In this document: one piece after another, positions 7,930-15,984 of the stretch
Position numbering within the stretch: the first letter of the stretch is position 1
Layout: each line of letters begins with the position of its first letter
Assembly (NCBI GenBank): GCA_030453005.1
Contig: JAKDLE010000002.1
Span: 1 to 18,440, forward strand
Direction of reading: 5' to 3'
From: Pseudonocardia sp.
GTDB lineage: Bacteria; Actinomycetota; Actinomycetes; Mycobacteriales; Pseudonocardiaceae
Length of the DNA: 18,440 bases
Translations under genes and position numbers: made by a program
The notes under the pieces: model-generated
What the model was told of the DNA's origin: nothing
The model's database searches: none
What the model saw: only the letters and a program-made list of their open reading frames with translations

Positions 7930-8658
7930 GTGTCCGTGCGGGTCCGGCAGGTGTGCATCCTGCTCCTGGTCGTCGTGGTCTCCGGGCTGCTCAGCGGCGG
8001 TGCCGCGGGCGCTGCGTTCACCACCTCGGCCGTCGTCACCGCCCTGATCGACGCGGTGCCCGAGCGGTACCGGGGCGGTGGCCCGATGTTCGCCGCTGCC
8101 GCCGCGCCGTCGGTCGTCGAACCGGCGACGGCCGTGCCGGCACCGGCCGCACCGCGGACGACGGTTCTCCGACCGGCCGTCGGAACGCCGTCGGCCGAGG
8201 AACCGGACGCCGAGAAGCCGGACGGCGACCACCCGGACGGCGACGACCCGGAGGTGGACGAGCCGGAGGTCGGGGACGTCGAGGAACCGGCCCAGCCCCG
8301 CACCGTGCCGGGCACGCCGTGCCGCAGCACGGCGCGGGCCTGCATCGAGCTGTCCGACAACCAGGCGTGGTTGGTCCGCGACGGCGAGGTCTCCTTCGGC
8401 CCCGTCCCGATCACCCACGGCCGCAAGGGTTTCCGGACCCCACGGGGCACGTTCGAGGTCAGCTTCCGCAACCGCGACCACGTCAGCTCCATCTACGACT
8501 CGCCGATGCCGTACTCCGTGTTCTTCAACGGCGGGATCGCCTTCCACCAGGGCAGCCTGCAGGAGCGCTCACACGGCTGCATCCACCTGTCGCGGTCCGC
8601 GGCGCGGGAGTTCTTCGACTCGCTGCGCCCCGGCGACGTCGTGCAGGTGGTGCGCTGA
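7930..8658 (+). CDS. L,D-transpeptidase (YkuD fold), exported
   Basis: 242 residues from the GTG at 7930, chosen because AGGTCGGGG lies just upstream and it puts the hydrophobic segment (about 8-28, VCILLLVVVVSGLLSGGAAGA) at the N-terminus as signal peptide or anchor. A Pro/Ala-rich linker and a striking acidic Glu/Asp-Pro stretch (about 89-122) follow. The YkuD catalytic domain occupies 137-242: IELSDNQAWLVRDG, RKGFRTPRGTFEV, then H206 and SHGCIHLS with nucleophile C217. Such enzymes make 3-3 cross-links in peptidoglycan or attach proteins to it. The domain is the short type without the Ig-like module of mycobacterial Ldts. An upstream start at 7840 is possible but adds a non-signal-like extension. 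Confidence 0.85.
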   Translation: MSVRVRQVCILLLVVVVSGLLSGGAAGAAFTTSAVVTALIDAVPERYRGGGPMFAAAAAPSVVEPATAVPAPAAPRTTVLRPAVGTPSAEEPDAEKPDGDHPDGDDPEVDEPEVGDVEEPAQPRTVPGTPCRSTARACIELSDNQAWLVRDGEVSFGPVPITHGRKGFRTPRGTFEVSFRNRDHVSSIYDSPMPYSVFFNGGIAFHQGSLQERSHGCIHLSRSAAREFFDSLRPGDVVQVVR

Positions 8659-8765
8659 ACCGGCGCCGCCCGGGTCCGCCCCGTCGAACCGCTCCGGGCA
8701 CCAGCACCTCGGCGACGTCCCTTGACAGCACCACCACCGCCTCGGCGGCTGGTCGTCCACGGCGC

Positions 8766-9656
8766 TCACCCGGCATTCGGGACGTCGACGTCGCGGGGGA
8801 GCACGTCCCGCGGCACGGTCTGTGGCATGCGGACGACGCTAGGACCGGCGACCGTCGCCGGGGATACGCACAACTGCGTACTCAGGCCACGGACGGGGCC
8901 CGGGGGTGCGGGCAGCAGTCCCAGGTGCTGGGCACGCAGCACCGCCGAGAGGCGGTCACGCACACCGAGCTTGCCGTAGACGTGCTCCAGGTGTTTGTGG
9001 ACCGTGCGCTCCGCGACGGCCAGCCGCCGCGCGATCGCCGCGGCCGTCAGGCCCTGGACCAGCAGGCCGAGCACGGTGGCCTCCCGGGGCGTGAGGCGCA
9101 GGTCGGTCGCGACCGCGGGCCGGGCCGCCAGCCGCGCCAGCGTCCGCACCTGCTGGTCGATGCCGACCACGAGCCGTCGGACGCGCCGGGCGAGGTCCAT
9201 CTCGGCCTCGGAGAACGGGCGGTCCCGGGCCACGACGAACGCACCGTGGCCCACGAGGAAGCCGTGCAGCGGCAACGCCACCTGCTCGGGGCAGCCGAAC
9301 GCCGTCCAGGTGCCGTACCACTCGGCCCGGACGCCGCGGTCGTGCACGACGTCGGCCACCTGTGCGACCTGCACCTCCGCCTCGCGGTAGTGGCGCATGA
9401 TCGGGTGCCGGGTCATCGCGTGGCGCCGGGACCACTCCTCCATCTCGGCCCGGTGCCCGTGGAACGTCTCCGCGCGCGGGAAGATGGCCCCGCCCAGCAC
9501 GCCTGCGGCGTCCTGGATGCCGATCCCGCAGCCGCTTCCGCGCAACGAGCGGTTGAGCTGCAAGGCGATCCGCTCGGCGGGCAGCTCCGTCGGCGGGGCA
9601 TCCAGCACGTCGGCGGCGAGCTCCAGCCACTCCCGATCGGCCTGCACCGTCCCCAT
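8766..9656 (-). CDS. LuxR/GerE-type transcriptional regulator
   Basis: 296 residues from the ATG at 9656, preferred over the ATG at 9674 because AGGGGG lies 5-6 nt upstream of it and nothing does so for the other. The N-terminal ~170 residues form an unassigned, possibly GAF-like, sensor region (GIGIQDAAGVLGGAIFPRAE, WYGTWTAFGCPEQVALPL, FVVARDRPFSEAEMDLARRV). The C-terminal HTH is clear at 188-240: LTPREATVLGLLVQGLT, AAIARRLAVAERTVHKHLEH and VYGKLGVRDR. After the HTH comes an unusually long tail (about 250-296). It overlaps a palindrome, a leaderless-type -10 element and a 20-codon internal frame from the ATG at 8828, so this end may be non-coding in origin. No ligand can be assigned. Confidence 0.85.
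   Translation of the reverse strand: MGTVQADREWLELAADVLDAPPTELPAERIALQLNRSLRGSGCGIGIQDAAGVLGGAIFPRAETFHGHRAEMEEWSRRHAMTRHPIMRHYREAEVQVAQVADVVHDRGVRAEWYGTWTAFGCPEQVALPLHGFLVGHGAFVVARDRPFSEAEMDLARRVRRLVVGIDQQVRTLARLAARPAVATDLRLTPREATVLGLLVQGLTAAAIARRLAVAERTVHKHLEHVYGKLGVRDRLSAVLRAQHLGLLPAPPGPVRGLSTQLCVSPATVAGPSVVRMPQTVPRDVLPRDVDVPNAG
8836..8841 (-). promoter_or_regulatory. Leaderless-type -10 element (TAGCGT) inside the 3' end of the LuxR gene
   Basis: TAGCGT ends 7 nt before an ATG at 8828 in the minus-strand frame. That ATG opens a frame of only 20 codons (MPQTVPRDVLPRDVDVPNAG) before the shared stop. The arrangement looks like the start of a separate leaderless gene whose body is missing. 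Confidence 0.3.
8865..8880. promoter_or_regulatory. Perfect palindrome, candidate LuxR-family operator
   Basis: TACGCA-CAAC-TGCGTA is a perfect 6-4-6 inverted repeat. On the minus strand its outer edge is 52 bp before the ATG at 8828 and about 39 bp before the TAGCGT -10 element, a normal place for an activator. The half-site plus spacer (AACTGCGTA) recurs upstream of the NTF2-like gene at the same distance. Confidence 0.45.
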
Positions 9657-9787
9657 CACGCCCCCTGCCCACATCGAGTCTCGTGAACAGGAGCGGCGCG
9701 GCGGCGGCTGGATACGGCGGCGCGGAAATCACCCCCGAGCGGCCCCACGGGTCCGTCGGTCCGGGTGGTACCGCCGCGGCACGGGGG

Positions 9788-10189
9788 TCAGGTCATGGCG
9801 TCCCAGAACAGGCGGGTGTCGGCCACCTGCTCGAACGCCGCCATCCGCCCGTCGGACACCCGGATGACGTGGACGAACCGCGACCGCATCGTCTTCCCGG
9901 TGGTGCCGTGCACGGCGTCGTACCAGCCGAGGACGAGCACGGTGTCGCCGCTCTCCAGGTACTCCTGGGGGGTGACGGCGAAGGACCTCCACTCGGCGCC
10001 GAGCCGCGCGAAGACCCCCTCCACCACGGCCTGCGGGCCGACGAACGTGCCACCGTAGGGGCCACCCGCCGCCCCGACCCACGTCGCATCGGGCTCCATC
10101 ACGGCGAGCACCGTGGGGATGTCGCCGCGGGCGAACGCGGCGTAGACGGACTGCGCGATGGCGATGTTCGTGCTCTGTGTCGTGGTCAC
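9788..10189 (-). CDS. NTF2/SnoaL-like (ketosteroid isomerase fold) protein
   Basis: 133 residues, GTG start. Pattern of the cone-shaped NTF2-like fold: helical NIAIAQSVYAAFARGDIPTVLAVM, then DATWVGAAGGPYGGTFVGPQAVVEGVF, VTPQEYLESGDTVLVLGWYDAVHGTTGK and FVHVIRVSDGRMAAFEQVADTRLFWDAM. Such proteins are polyketide cyclases, isomerases, hydrolases or ligand binders, so a specific substrate cannot be given. No Shine-Dalgarno sequence is seen; GACGCT (10196-10201, minus strand) ends 6 nt before the GTG, compatible with a leaderless message. A LuxR-linked site lies 52 bp upstream. Transcribed in the same direction as the LuxR gene, with a 131-bp gap that holds no other gene. Confidence 0.8.
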   Translation of the reverse strand: MTTTQSTNIAIAQSVYAAFARGDIPTVLAVMEPDATWVGAAGGPYGGTFVGPQAVVEGVFARLGAEWRSFAVTPQEYLESGDTVLVLGWYDAVHGTTGKTMRSRFVHVIRVSDGRMAAFEQVADTRLFWDAMT

Positions 10190-10232
10190 ACCGCCAGCGT
10201 CGCGCCGATCGGCCGGGGCAGGCAGGGTCGGG

Positions 10233-10241
10233 AACTGCGTA
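10233..10241. promoter_or_regulatory. Half-site shared with the LuxR-proximal palindrome
   Basis: AACTGCGTA is identical to 8872-8880. On the minus strand it starts 52 bp before the NTF2-like GTG, exactly as the palindrome does before the ATG at 8828. The second half of the palindrome is not conserved here. A candidate second target site for the neighbouring LuxR regulator. Confidence 0.35.
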
Positions 10242-10252
10242 TTGCGCTCAGC

Positions 10253-10810
10253 TCAGCCGAGGTCGGTGAACAGGCCGTCGACGTCGATCGCGAACCCGGG
10301 GAGCAGCGGGCTGGTGAGCCGCTCCCCCGCCCCGACGTCGACGGCCGCGGCGAAACCCGGCCCGGAGGCGTCGCGGCGGAACACCAGCACGCTGGTCGAG
10401 GGCGGGTCGACGAGCCACAGTTCGGCGGTGCCCGCCGCTTCGTACTCGCGCAGCTTGCGCCCGACGTCGATCGCCCAGGTGCCGGGCGAGCGCACCTCGA
10501 TCGCCAGCTCGGGCGGACCCGCGTGGCGCGTCCCACGGGGGCGCTCGGTGATCCACCAGACGTCGGGCTTGTAGACGTGCCCGTCGGAGAGCACCCAGTT
10601 GCCCCCGAACCCGGCGCGGCCGAGCGCGCGCTCGAGCGCCCACTCCCGCAACGCCAGCAGGATGCGGGCGGCCACCTCCTGGTGGTCGAAAGCCGGATCC
10701 ATCATGTAGACCACCCCGTCGACGAGTTCTGAGCCGGTCGGGTAGTCGCCGGAGAGGAACTCGTCCGCGGTGATGCGCGGCGTCGCGACGTGTGCCGTCA
10801 TGGCTGTCAT
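10253..10810 (-). CDS. Uma2/DUF820 family protein (PD-(D/E)XK nuclease fold)
   Basis: 185 residues. Order of motifs fits Uma2: [25 protein letters not shown] (13-37), [16 protein letters not shown] (43-58), KPDVWWI with Asp83 (81-87), [11 protein letters not shown] with Glu105 (101-111), [20 protein letters not shown] (117-136) and a C-terminal [14 protein letters not shown]. The conserved Asp, Glu and Lys/Arg positions of the restriction-endonuclease-like active site are recognisable. Biological role in actinobacteria is unknown; nuclease activity is usually assumed, not shown. ATG codons at 10810 and 10801 are both possible; CACAGT ends 6 nt before 10810, favouring it. Divergent from fumC across a region with 15-bp tandem repeats. 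Confidence 0.85.
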   Translation of the reverse strand: MTAMTAHVATPRITADEFLSGDYPTGSELVDGVVYMMDPAFDHQEVAARILLALREWALERALGRAGFGGNWVLSDGHVYKPDVWWITERPRGTRHAGPPELAIEVRSPGTWAIDVGRKLREYEAAGTAELWLVDPPSTSVLVFRRDASGPGFAAAVDVGAGERLTSPLLPGFAIDVDGLFTDLG

Positions 10811-10840
10811 GGTCGCACTGTGGCAGGGGGGTCCGACAGT

Positions 10841-10885
10841 TCTGCGTCACCCGGATCTGCGTCACCCGGATCTGGGTCACTCGGA
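10841..10885. repeat. Three 15-bp tandem repeats between Uma2 and fumC
   Basis: Unit TCTGCGTCACCCGGA at 10841-10855 and 10856-10870 is identical; a third copy at 10871-10885 differs at two positions. It lies in the 111-bp divergent intergenic space, 31 bp upstream of the Uma2 start and 37 bp upstream of the fumC ATG, so it overlaps the promoter region of both genes. It may be an iterated operator or a slippage product. Confidence 0.8.
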
Positions 10886-10921
10886 GCTGCGGCCCCCGTC
10901 GCGGGCGAGAACACTGGCGCC

Positions 10922-12325
<1,404 letters not shown>

Positions 12326-12491
12326 CCGATGCCCGGCTCGACGTGGCCGTCAGCACCCCGCCCCTGGCCGGGAGCCCGGACCGGGGCCAGCGACGCAGGC
12401 AGGCCCGCAGGACGGCGTCGTGGACGACGATCCTCCGGCCCTCGGTCCTCGGGACCGCGAATCCCCCCGTCGCGGACGACGACGGTTGCGC

Positions 12492-13508
12492 TCAGTGCCG
12501 CTGCCGGCCCGGCATCGCACGCCGCCTACGACGGGGGGTGCTCGACCGCCCGAGACGGAACTCGGCCGGGTCGGCGAACACGTGCAGCCCGAACCGCTCG
12601 GACAGGTCCCGACACAGGTTGACCCCGCGCACCGGGTTCCCGTTCACCCCGAGGCCCGGCGAGAACGTGCCCAGACCGACGAAGTTCGGGACGGTCGCGA
12701 GAATGCCGCCGGACACGCTGCTCTTGGCGGGGATCCCCACGTCGTAGGTCCACACCCCGGCGGCGTTGTACATGCCGCAGGTCAGCATGACGCTGACGAC
12801 GTCGCGCACGTGCCCCCGCGCCAGGGCCTCCACGCCGGTCAACGGGTTGAGGCCGCCGTTGGCCAGGGTCGCCCCCGCCACGCTCAGCTCGGCGGCGGTC
12901 ACCGAGATCGCGCACGCCGACAGGTACACCGCGAGGTTCTCCTCGATGTCGCCGCTGAGCATGTCGAGGCTGCGCATCAGGTAGCTCAGGCCCAGGTTGC
13001 GGTCGTTGGACACGAGCTGCTGGGCCAGCACGTCCTCGTCGACCTGCAGATCGGGGTTGCCGGTGTAGACCCGGGCCCGGTCGAGGATGCGCTCCACCTT
13101 CTCCGCCCGGTCCCCGCCGCGGACCAGGCTGGCCACCACCAGCGCCCCCGTATTGATCATCGGGTTGTGCGGGCGGTGGTCCTTCTCGTCGAAGGTGATG
13201 GAGTTGAACGGCTCCCCCGACGGCTCCCCCCCCACCCGGCGCAGCAACGCGTCGCGCCCGTTGTCCTCCAACGCGACGCCGTAGGAGACGATTTTCGAGA
13301 TCGAGTGCAGCGGAAACCGGACGTCGCAGTCGCCGATCGACCACCTGGTTCCGTCGACGTGGGTGCCCGCGACGCCGAAGAGGTGCCGCTGGTTCTCCGA
13401 GCCCGGCGGGTAGAAGGAGACGATCTCCTCGTCGCCGTGCCAGCGATGACGTTCGTGCAGCTCCCGGAACTGGCTGCGCATCAGCTCACGCACGGATTCG
13501 GCGACCAC
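12492..13508 (-). CDS. glsA: Glutaminase A
   Basis: 338 residues. It hydrolyses L-glutamine to glutamate and ammonia, with the serine-dependent beta-lactamase-like fold, in the cytoplasm. The catalytic S-x-x-K is in FPLHSISKI (S69, K72). Further motifs: HNPMINTGALVVASLV, RARVYTGNPDLQVDEDV, SNDRNLGLSYLM, LAVYLSACAISVTAAELSVAG, TCGMYNAAG and LGTFSPGL with NPVRG. The N-terminal ~55 residues diverge from the usual ADYIPxLA segment. The tail is basic (STPRRRRRAMPGRQRH). The GTG at 13508 is chosen because TAGTGT ends 7 nt before it, a leaderless arrangement; no Shine-Dalgarno sequence is visible. Convergent with fumC across 166 bp that hold no gene. Divergent from the toxin-antitoxin pair. Confidence 0.92.
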   Translation of the reverse strand: MVAESVRELMRSQFRELHERHRWHGDEEIVSFYPPGSENQRHLFGVAGTHVDGTRWSIGDCDVRFPLHSISKIVSYGVALEDNGRDALLRRVGGEPSGEPFNSITFDEKDHRPHNPMINTGALVVASLVRGGDRAEKVERILDRARVYTGNPDLQVDEDVLAQQLVSNDRNLGLSYLMRSLDMLSGDIEENLAVYLSACAISVTAAELSVAGATLANGGLNPLTGVEALARGHVRDVVSVMLTCGMYNAAGVWTYDVGIPAKSSVSGGILATVPNFVGLGTFSPGLGVNGNPVRGVNLCRDLSERFGLHVFADPAEFRLGRSSTPRRRRRAMPGRQRH

Positions 13509-13515
13509 GCCGCGG

Positions 13516-13521
13516 ACACTA
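13516..13521 (-). promoter_or_regulatory. Leaderless-type -10 element (TAGTGT) for glsA
   Basis: On the minus strand TAGTGT fits TAnnnT and is 7 nt from the GTG at 13508. This both supports the start choice and predicts a leaderless mRNA. Confidence 0.45.
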
Positions 13522-13595
13522 GGACAGACCGGCCGGGAGGACTCGACGTGGGCGCGTCGGTGTGCGGACCGGCGACCCGGGAGCACACTGTGGTC

Positions 13596-14000
13596 ATGTC
13601 CCCCCTCGACGCCGTGCTGCTGGAGTCGGTGTTCGCGGCCGATGCGCGGGTGCGGTTCGCCTACGTGTTCGGGTCGGTCGCGGAGGGCACGGACCGGCCG
13701 GACAGCGACCTCGACCTCGCCGTCTCGGTACACCCGCGCGGCACGCTGCTCGACGACGCACGGCTGCACGACGCGCTCGTCGACGCGCTCGGTCGACCCG
13801 ACGTCGACGTCGTCATCCTGGAGGACGCACCGCTCTGGTTGGCTTATCGCGTCGTGGCCGGGAGGCCGGTGTTCAGCCGCGACGACGTCGCGCGGGTGCG
13901 GCACCGCGCAGCCGTGGAGCGGGAGTTCCTGGACTTCAAGCCCTTTCACGACGGCTATCTCGCAGCGATCCACCAGCGGGCGCGCGGGGCGGGCGGCTGA
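13596..14000 (+). CDS. mntA: MntA-type nucleotidyltransferase antitoxin (MNT domain)
   Basis: 134 residues from the ATG at 13596. Minimal nucleotidyltransferase: GSVAEGTDRPDSDLDLAV carries the GS(x10)DxD signature (G26-S27, D38, D40), with the third acidic residue in VDVVIL (D71); LWLAYRVVAGRPVFSRD is typical of the family. In characterised HepT-MntA pairs MntA neutralises the HEPN toxin by adding AMP units to a Tyr near its active site; all catalytic Asp residues needed are present here. CACACT ends 6 nt before this ATG; alternatively GGGAG lies 6 nt before a GTG at 13590, adding two residues. hepT follows after 3 bp, so the two are co-transcribed. Confidence 0.9.
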   Translation: MSPLDAVLLESVFAADARVRFAYVFGSVAEGTDRPDSDLDLAVSVHPRGTLLDDARLHDALVDALGRPDVDVVILEDAPLWLAYRVVAGRPVFSRDDVARVRHRAAVEREFLDFKPFHDGYLAAIHQRARGAGG

Positions 14001-14003
14001 GCC

Positions 14004-14426
14004 GTGGTTGACCGGCCCCGCCTCGATCAGCTCGTGGCGCTCCTCGCGGGGTACGTCCGCATCCTCCGGGCGCTCGCCCCCATCCCGCTGGCGGAGTTCA
14101 CGGCTGATCCCCGCAACTACGGGAGTGCCGAGCGGTTTCTCCAGCTCGCGATCGAGACGACGCTGAGCATCGGTCACCACGTGCTCGCCGACGACGGGTT
14201 CGCCCAGCCCCGCAGCCACGCCGAGGTGTACGCGGTGCTCGGCAGAGAAGGCGTACTCGAACCGGCGTTCGCCGCCGAGATCACGCCGATGGCCCGGATG
14301 CGAAGCCGGCTGGTCCACCACTACGAGGACATCGCCGCGGAGCGGGTACACGAGATCCTGGCCACCAGGCTCGGGGACTTCGACCGGTTCGCCGGGCAGG
14401 TCCTGCGCTACGCCGACCGCTCCTGA
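14004..14426 (+). CDS. hepT: HepT-like HEPN ribonuclease toxin (DUF86)
   Basis: 140 residues, GTG start, all-helical. It carries the HEPN active site R-x4-H-x-Y as R100-SRLV-H105-H-Y107 in MARMRSRLVHHYEDI; in the HepT family this cleaves RNA, and the Tyr is the residue AMPylated by MntA. Upstream helices include YVRILRALAPIPLAEF and RFLQLAIETTLSIGHHVLAD (44-63), typical of DUF86. It follows mntA by 3 bp, the standard two-gene module (type VII toxin-antitoxin). The last 19 bp overlap the 3' end of the convergent WYL regulator. The motif is intact, so the toxin is predicted to be active. Confidence 0.9.
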   Translation: MVDRPRLDQLVALLAGYVRILRALAPIPLAEFTADPRNYGSAERFLQLAIETTLSIGHHVLADDGFAQPRSHAEVYAVLGREGVLEPAFAAEITPMARMRSRLVHHYEDIAAERVHEILATRLGDFDRFAGQVLRYADRS

Positions 14427-15379
14427 GAAGCCCGGCCGAACCGCTCGCCCCACTCCCGAATGACGTCGGCGAGCTCGGGTGGCGAGCGCACCTCGAACTC
14501 CGCGCCGACGGCGCCCAGGCCCATGGCGGGCCAGTCCAGCGACTCGGTGGTCATCCGCAGCACACACCGGTCGTCCCCGTCCGGCTCGACGACCGACCAC
14601 TGCCCGAGCCGTCCGCGGACGACGTCCGTCGGGGCGTGCACCAGTACCTCGACCGTGTGGGTCGCGGCCGGCTTGTCGATCCCGGAGCGGACGAACGTGG
14701 CGGCGTCGGCCGCGGGCAGCTCACGGGGGCGGAAGCGGACGCCGGTACTTTCCGGCGCGGTCAGCCGGTCGAGCCGGAAGCTGCGCCAGTCGTGTCGGGC
14801 CAGGTCGTAGGCCACCAGGTACCAGCGGCGACCGAGCGGCACCAGTCGGTGCGGCTCCACGTGCCGCCGCGTGGCGTCACCGCCGCGCGCGACGTAGCCG
14901 AACTCCAGGCGCTCAGTGTCGCGGCAGGCCTGCGCGACGGCGATCAGCACCTCGGGGTCGACGGTCGGCGGAGGCGCCCCGCCCCAGTTCGCAGGCACGG
15001 TGCCGGCGCGCAGCGCGTCGACCCGGCGGCGCAGGCGCGGCGGCATCACCTGCACCACCTTCGTCAGCGCCCGCACGGCCGACTCCTCGATCCCGGCCAC
15101 GGCCCCCTGCGTGGCCGCCTGCATCCCGACGGCGAGCGCGACCGCCTCCTCGTCGTCGACGACCAGCGGTGGCAGCGCCGCCCCGGCCGCGAGCCGGTAC
15201 CCGCCGTCGGCACCCCGGGTCGCCTCGACGGGGTAGCCGAGCTCACGGAGGCGGTCGACGTCGCGGCGCAGGGTGCGGGCCGAGACGCCCAGCCGGTCGG
15301 CCAGGTCGGGGCCCGGCCAGTGCCGGTGGGTCTGCAGCAGGGACAGCAGCCGCAGCGTCCGCGAGCTCGTGTTCGCCAT
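14408..15379 (-). CDS. WYL-domain (YafY-type) transcriptional regulator
   Basis: 323 residues. N-terminal winged HTH (about 5-60: RTLRLLSLLQTHRHWPGPDL, ADRLGVSARTLRRDVDRL, RELGYPVEATRGADGGYRL). The WYL domain (about 145-225) contains LEFGYVARGG, RRHVEPHRLVPLGRRWYLVAYDLARHDWRSFRLDR, and a C-terminal WCX-like segment (about 240-318) follows. WYL proteins sense ligands, in some cases nucleic acids, and usually control adjacent genes. GATACT ends 7 nt before the ATG, indicating leaderless transcription. Divergent from the DinB gene over 61 bp and overlapping hepT at its 3' end. Confidence 0.92.
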   Translation of the reverse strand: MANTSSRTLRLLSLLQTHRHWPGPDLADRLGVSARTLRRDVDRLRELGYPVEATRGADGGYRLAAGAALPPLVVDDEEAVALAVGMQAATQGAVAGIEESAVRALTKVVQVMPPRLRRRVDALRAGTVPANWGGAPPPTVDPEVLIAVAQACRDTERLEFGYVARGGDATRRHVEPHRLVPLGRRWYLVAYDLARHDWRSFRLDRLTAPESTGVRFRPRELPAADAATFVRSGIDKPAATHTVEVLVHAPTDVVRGRLGQWSVVEPDGDDRCVLRMTTESLDWPAMGLGAVGAEFEVRSPPELADVIREWGERFGRASQERSA

Positions 15380-15386
15380 GTTGCCC

Positions 15387-15392
15387 AGTATC
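15387..15392 (-). promoter_or_regulatory. Leaderless-type -10 element (GATACT) for the WYL regulator
   Basis: On the minus strand GATACT keeps the key A2 and T6 of the -10 hexamer and ends 7 nt before the ATG at 15379. Confidence 0.35.
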
Positions 15393-15428
15393 GCGGCATT
15401 GCGGTCAGGAAGTGGCCGCTGGGGCTTT

Positions 15429-15434
15429 TACCGT
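15429..15434 (+). promoter_or_regulatory. Leaderless-type -10 element (TACCGT) for the DinB gene
   Basis: TACCGT matches TAnnnT and ends 6 nt before the ATG at 15441. With the opposite element at 15387-15392 it defines a compact divergent promoter pair inside 61 bp, in which a regulator bound between them could affect both. Confidence 0.45.
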
Positions 15435-15440
15435 TGTCCC

Positions 15441-15971
15441 ATGACCACCACGGAGACACCCACCACGACCACCACCGACGGCGAGCGGGCCGACATCCTG
15501 GAGACCCTGCGCAACGCGCGCCACTTCCTCCGGCACACCGTCGCGGGGCTCACCGACGAGCAGTCGGCGCAGCGCCCGACCGTCAGCGAGCTGTGCCCGG
15601 GCGGACTGATCAAGCACGTCGCGCTCGTCGAGGAGGCCTGGGCCGATTTCATCGTCCACGGCACGGCGGCGATGGAGCCCGGCGCCGACGCGTGGACCGA
15701 GCACACCGAGGGGTTCCGCATGCTGCCCGGGGAGACCCTGGCCGCGCACCTGGCCCGCTACGAGGAGGTGGCGCGCCGCACCGACGAACTGGTGGCGACG
15801 CTGCCGAACCTCGACGTGGCCCACGCGCTGCCCGAGGCACCCTGGTTCGAGGCGGGCAAGCGCTGGTCGGCGCGCCGGGCGCTGCTGCACATCGCCACCG
15901 AGACCGCCCAGCACGCGGGGCACGCCGACATCCTGCGCGAGACCATCGACGGCCAGAAGAGCATGGGCTGA
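15441..15971 (+). CDS. DinB-superfamily (DUF664) protein
   Basis: 176 residues. Four-helix-bundle DinB/DUF664 pattern: a Thr-rich N-terminus, ERADILETLRNARHFLRHTV (15-34), LTDEQSAQRPTVSELCPGGLIKHVALVEEAW with metal-ligand candidate H59, and the C-terminal signature LLHIATETAQHAGHADILRE (148-167) with H158 and H161. Members bind a divalent metal; some are thiol-dependent transferases (mycothiol or bacillithiol), but no substrate can be assigned here. Placement next to a divergent WYL regulator suggests that regulator controls it. The start is fixed by the leaderless -10 element 6 nt upstream. Confidence 0.85.
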   Translation: MTTTETPTTTTTDGERADILETLRNARHFLRHTVAGLTDEQSAQRPTVSELCPGGLIKHVALVEEAWADFIVHGTAAMEPGADAWTEHTEGFRMLPGETLAAHLARYEEVARRTDELVATLPNLDVAHALPEAPWFEAGKRWSARRALLHIATETAQHAGHADILRETIDGQKSMG

Positions 15972-15984
15972 CCCTGATACCCCA

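Noticed and set aside
6633..8492. Open minus-strand frame continuing upstream of the DUF4245 gene across glpX and the transpeptidase
   Set aside because: It is the reverse shadow of two clear plus-strand genes; high GC keeps the frame open. No family resemblance was seen.
12443..12457. Short hairpin (6-bp stem CGGTCC/GGACCG, 3-nt loop) between convergent fumC and glsA as a terminator
   Set aside because: Too short in 70+% GC DNA to stand out from chance, and no T-run on either side. The 166-bp gap otherwise shows no gene.
13509..14600. Open minus-strand frame continuing upstream of glsA (would give 702 residues)
   Set aside because: It runs antisense to the MntA and HepT genes, both with intact catalytic motifs; glutaminase homology starts near the GTG at 13508.
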